Shown here piece after piece: positions 4,563-5,015 of a stretch of DNA of 5,015 nucleotides; position 1 is the first letter of the stretch, and the number at the start of each line of letters is the position of its first letter. The notes under the pieces are model-generated. The model was not told the origin of the DNA. It searched no databases and worked only from the letters and a program-made list of their open reading frames with translations. The position numbers and the translations under genes are program-made. The DNA comes from Conexivisphaera sp046536535 (GTDB taxonomy: Archaea; Thermoproteota; Nitrososphaeria; Conexivisphaerales; Conexivisphaeraceae), in contig JAWDMO010000082.1 in assembly GCA_046536535.1 (NCBI GenBank), positions 1 to 5,015 on the forward strand, read 5' to 3'.

Positions 4563-5015
4563 ATGACGAAGATATGTCCAAGGTGTGGCGAGCCGTTCGC
4601 CTGGCTGGAGCGGAGGCGCCACGGGAACTACGTGTACCTCTACGCGGTCCACGAGCACAGAGAGAACGGCGCGCGGCGGCGCAGGCGCTGCTACCTGGGG
4701 CCCGAGGAGGAGGTCGGGCAGAAGCCGGAGGAGGCCCGGGCCTCTCCCAGGCTCGAAGCTGAGGAGGTCCTGAGCGAGGGCGAGGAGGAGCCCAGGGCCG
4801 CGGGGAAGGAGATCCCGGACGAGGAAGGGGAGGAGATCGAGCCCGCGGCCCCGACCGCGGTCGAGGGGCCCAGGTCGTATAAGGATGAATTCCGGGAATT
4901 CGTCCGCTGGGCCCGCTCCCGGGGCCTGACCCCGTGCGACGTCAGGCGGCGGCTGGGGATACGCTCCCCGGGGTGCGAGGAGGAAGGGAAGGAAGAGGGG
5001 GCCATGCCTAGGAGG
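4563..5015 (+). CDS. Zinc-ribbon protein with acidic middle region (3' end outside window)
   Basis: From ATG 4563 the frame stays open for 151 codons to the window edge. Residues 1-47 form a small zinc ribbon: KICPRCGEPFAWLERRRHG, then YVYLYAVHEH, an Arg-rich stretch and CYLGP. Likely ligands are C5, C8, H30 or H32, and C43. I recall this CPxCG..YxyavH..R+CYLGP layout from archaeal uncharacterised proteins, often in accessory or mobile DNA, but know no function. Residues about 48-105 are a Glu-rich low-complexity region. Residues 110-135 (YKDEFREFVRWARSRGLTP, then CDVRRRLGI) look like a short basic helical module that could bind nucleic acid. The tail turns acidic again. It is the intact counterpart of the broken gene at 4121 and transcribed divergently from it across the dyad array. 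Its role as a regulator of that array is only a guess from position. Confidence 0.8.
   Translation, partial: MTKICPRCGEPFAWLERRRHGNYVYLYAVHEHRENGARRRRRCYLGPEEEVGQKPEEARASPRLEAEEVLSEGEEEPRAAGKEIPDEEGEEIEPAAPTAVEGPRSYKDEFREFVRWARSRGLTPCDVRRRLGIRSPGCEEEGKEEGAMPRR

Overview
The window looks like GC-rich archaeal chromosome. The evidence is an archaeal/eukaryotic-type ribosomal protein eS31 (S27ae), an Lrp/AsnC regulator, a Bud32/RIO-like kinase domain, TATA-type promoters about 27 bases before genes or start sites, one apparently leaderless GTG start, frequent AGG and ATA codons, and a cell-surface protein with Ig-like repeats and one C-terminal membrane anchor. A member of the Thermoproteota/Thaumarchaeota side of the archaea is the best guess. 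The sequence does not fix the genus.

Layout: (1) 3-398 (+) is the C-terminal end of a large surface protein. (2) 399-658 is a GC-rich gap with a weak promoter at its right end. (3) 659-1333 and 1330-2922 (+) form a two-gene operon with a 4-base ATGA overlap. It encodes an HExxH metallopeptidase-like protein and a fusion of a polymerase-beta-type nucleotidyltransferase with a Bud32/RIO-like kinase. (4) 2873-3091 (-) is rps27ae, convergent with and overlapping the end of the fusion gene by 50 bases. (5) 3092-3202 is a divergent promoter region between rps27ae and an Lrp/AsnC gene (3203-3667, +). (6) About 3735-4121 (-) is a zinc-ribbon gene that now lies in three reading frames. (7) 4120-4560 is a gene-free island with a perfect 26-bp palindrome, four copies of a G/C-armed dyad (TTTGTGGGGG..CCCCCACAAA type), a second short repeat (GTTTARGCC) and an 84% A+T tract. 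(8) 4563 to the window end (+) is an intact but truncated paralogue of the broken zinc-ribbon gene.

Two places stand out. The first is the repeat island between two divergent copies of the same zinc-ribbon family. It could be an operator array, a replication origin or partition-like site, or the core of an integrated element. The second is the peptidase plus nucleotidyltransferase-kinase operon, which joins two nucleotide-transferring domains in one polypeptide and is translationally coupled to a protease-like protein. Functions of both are inferred, not shown.
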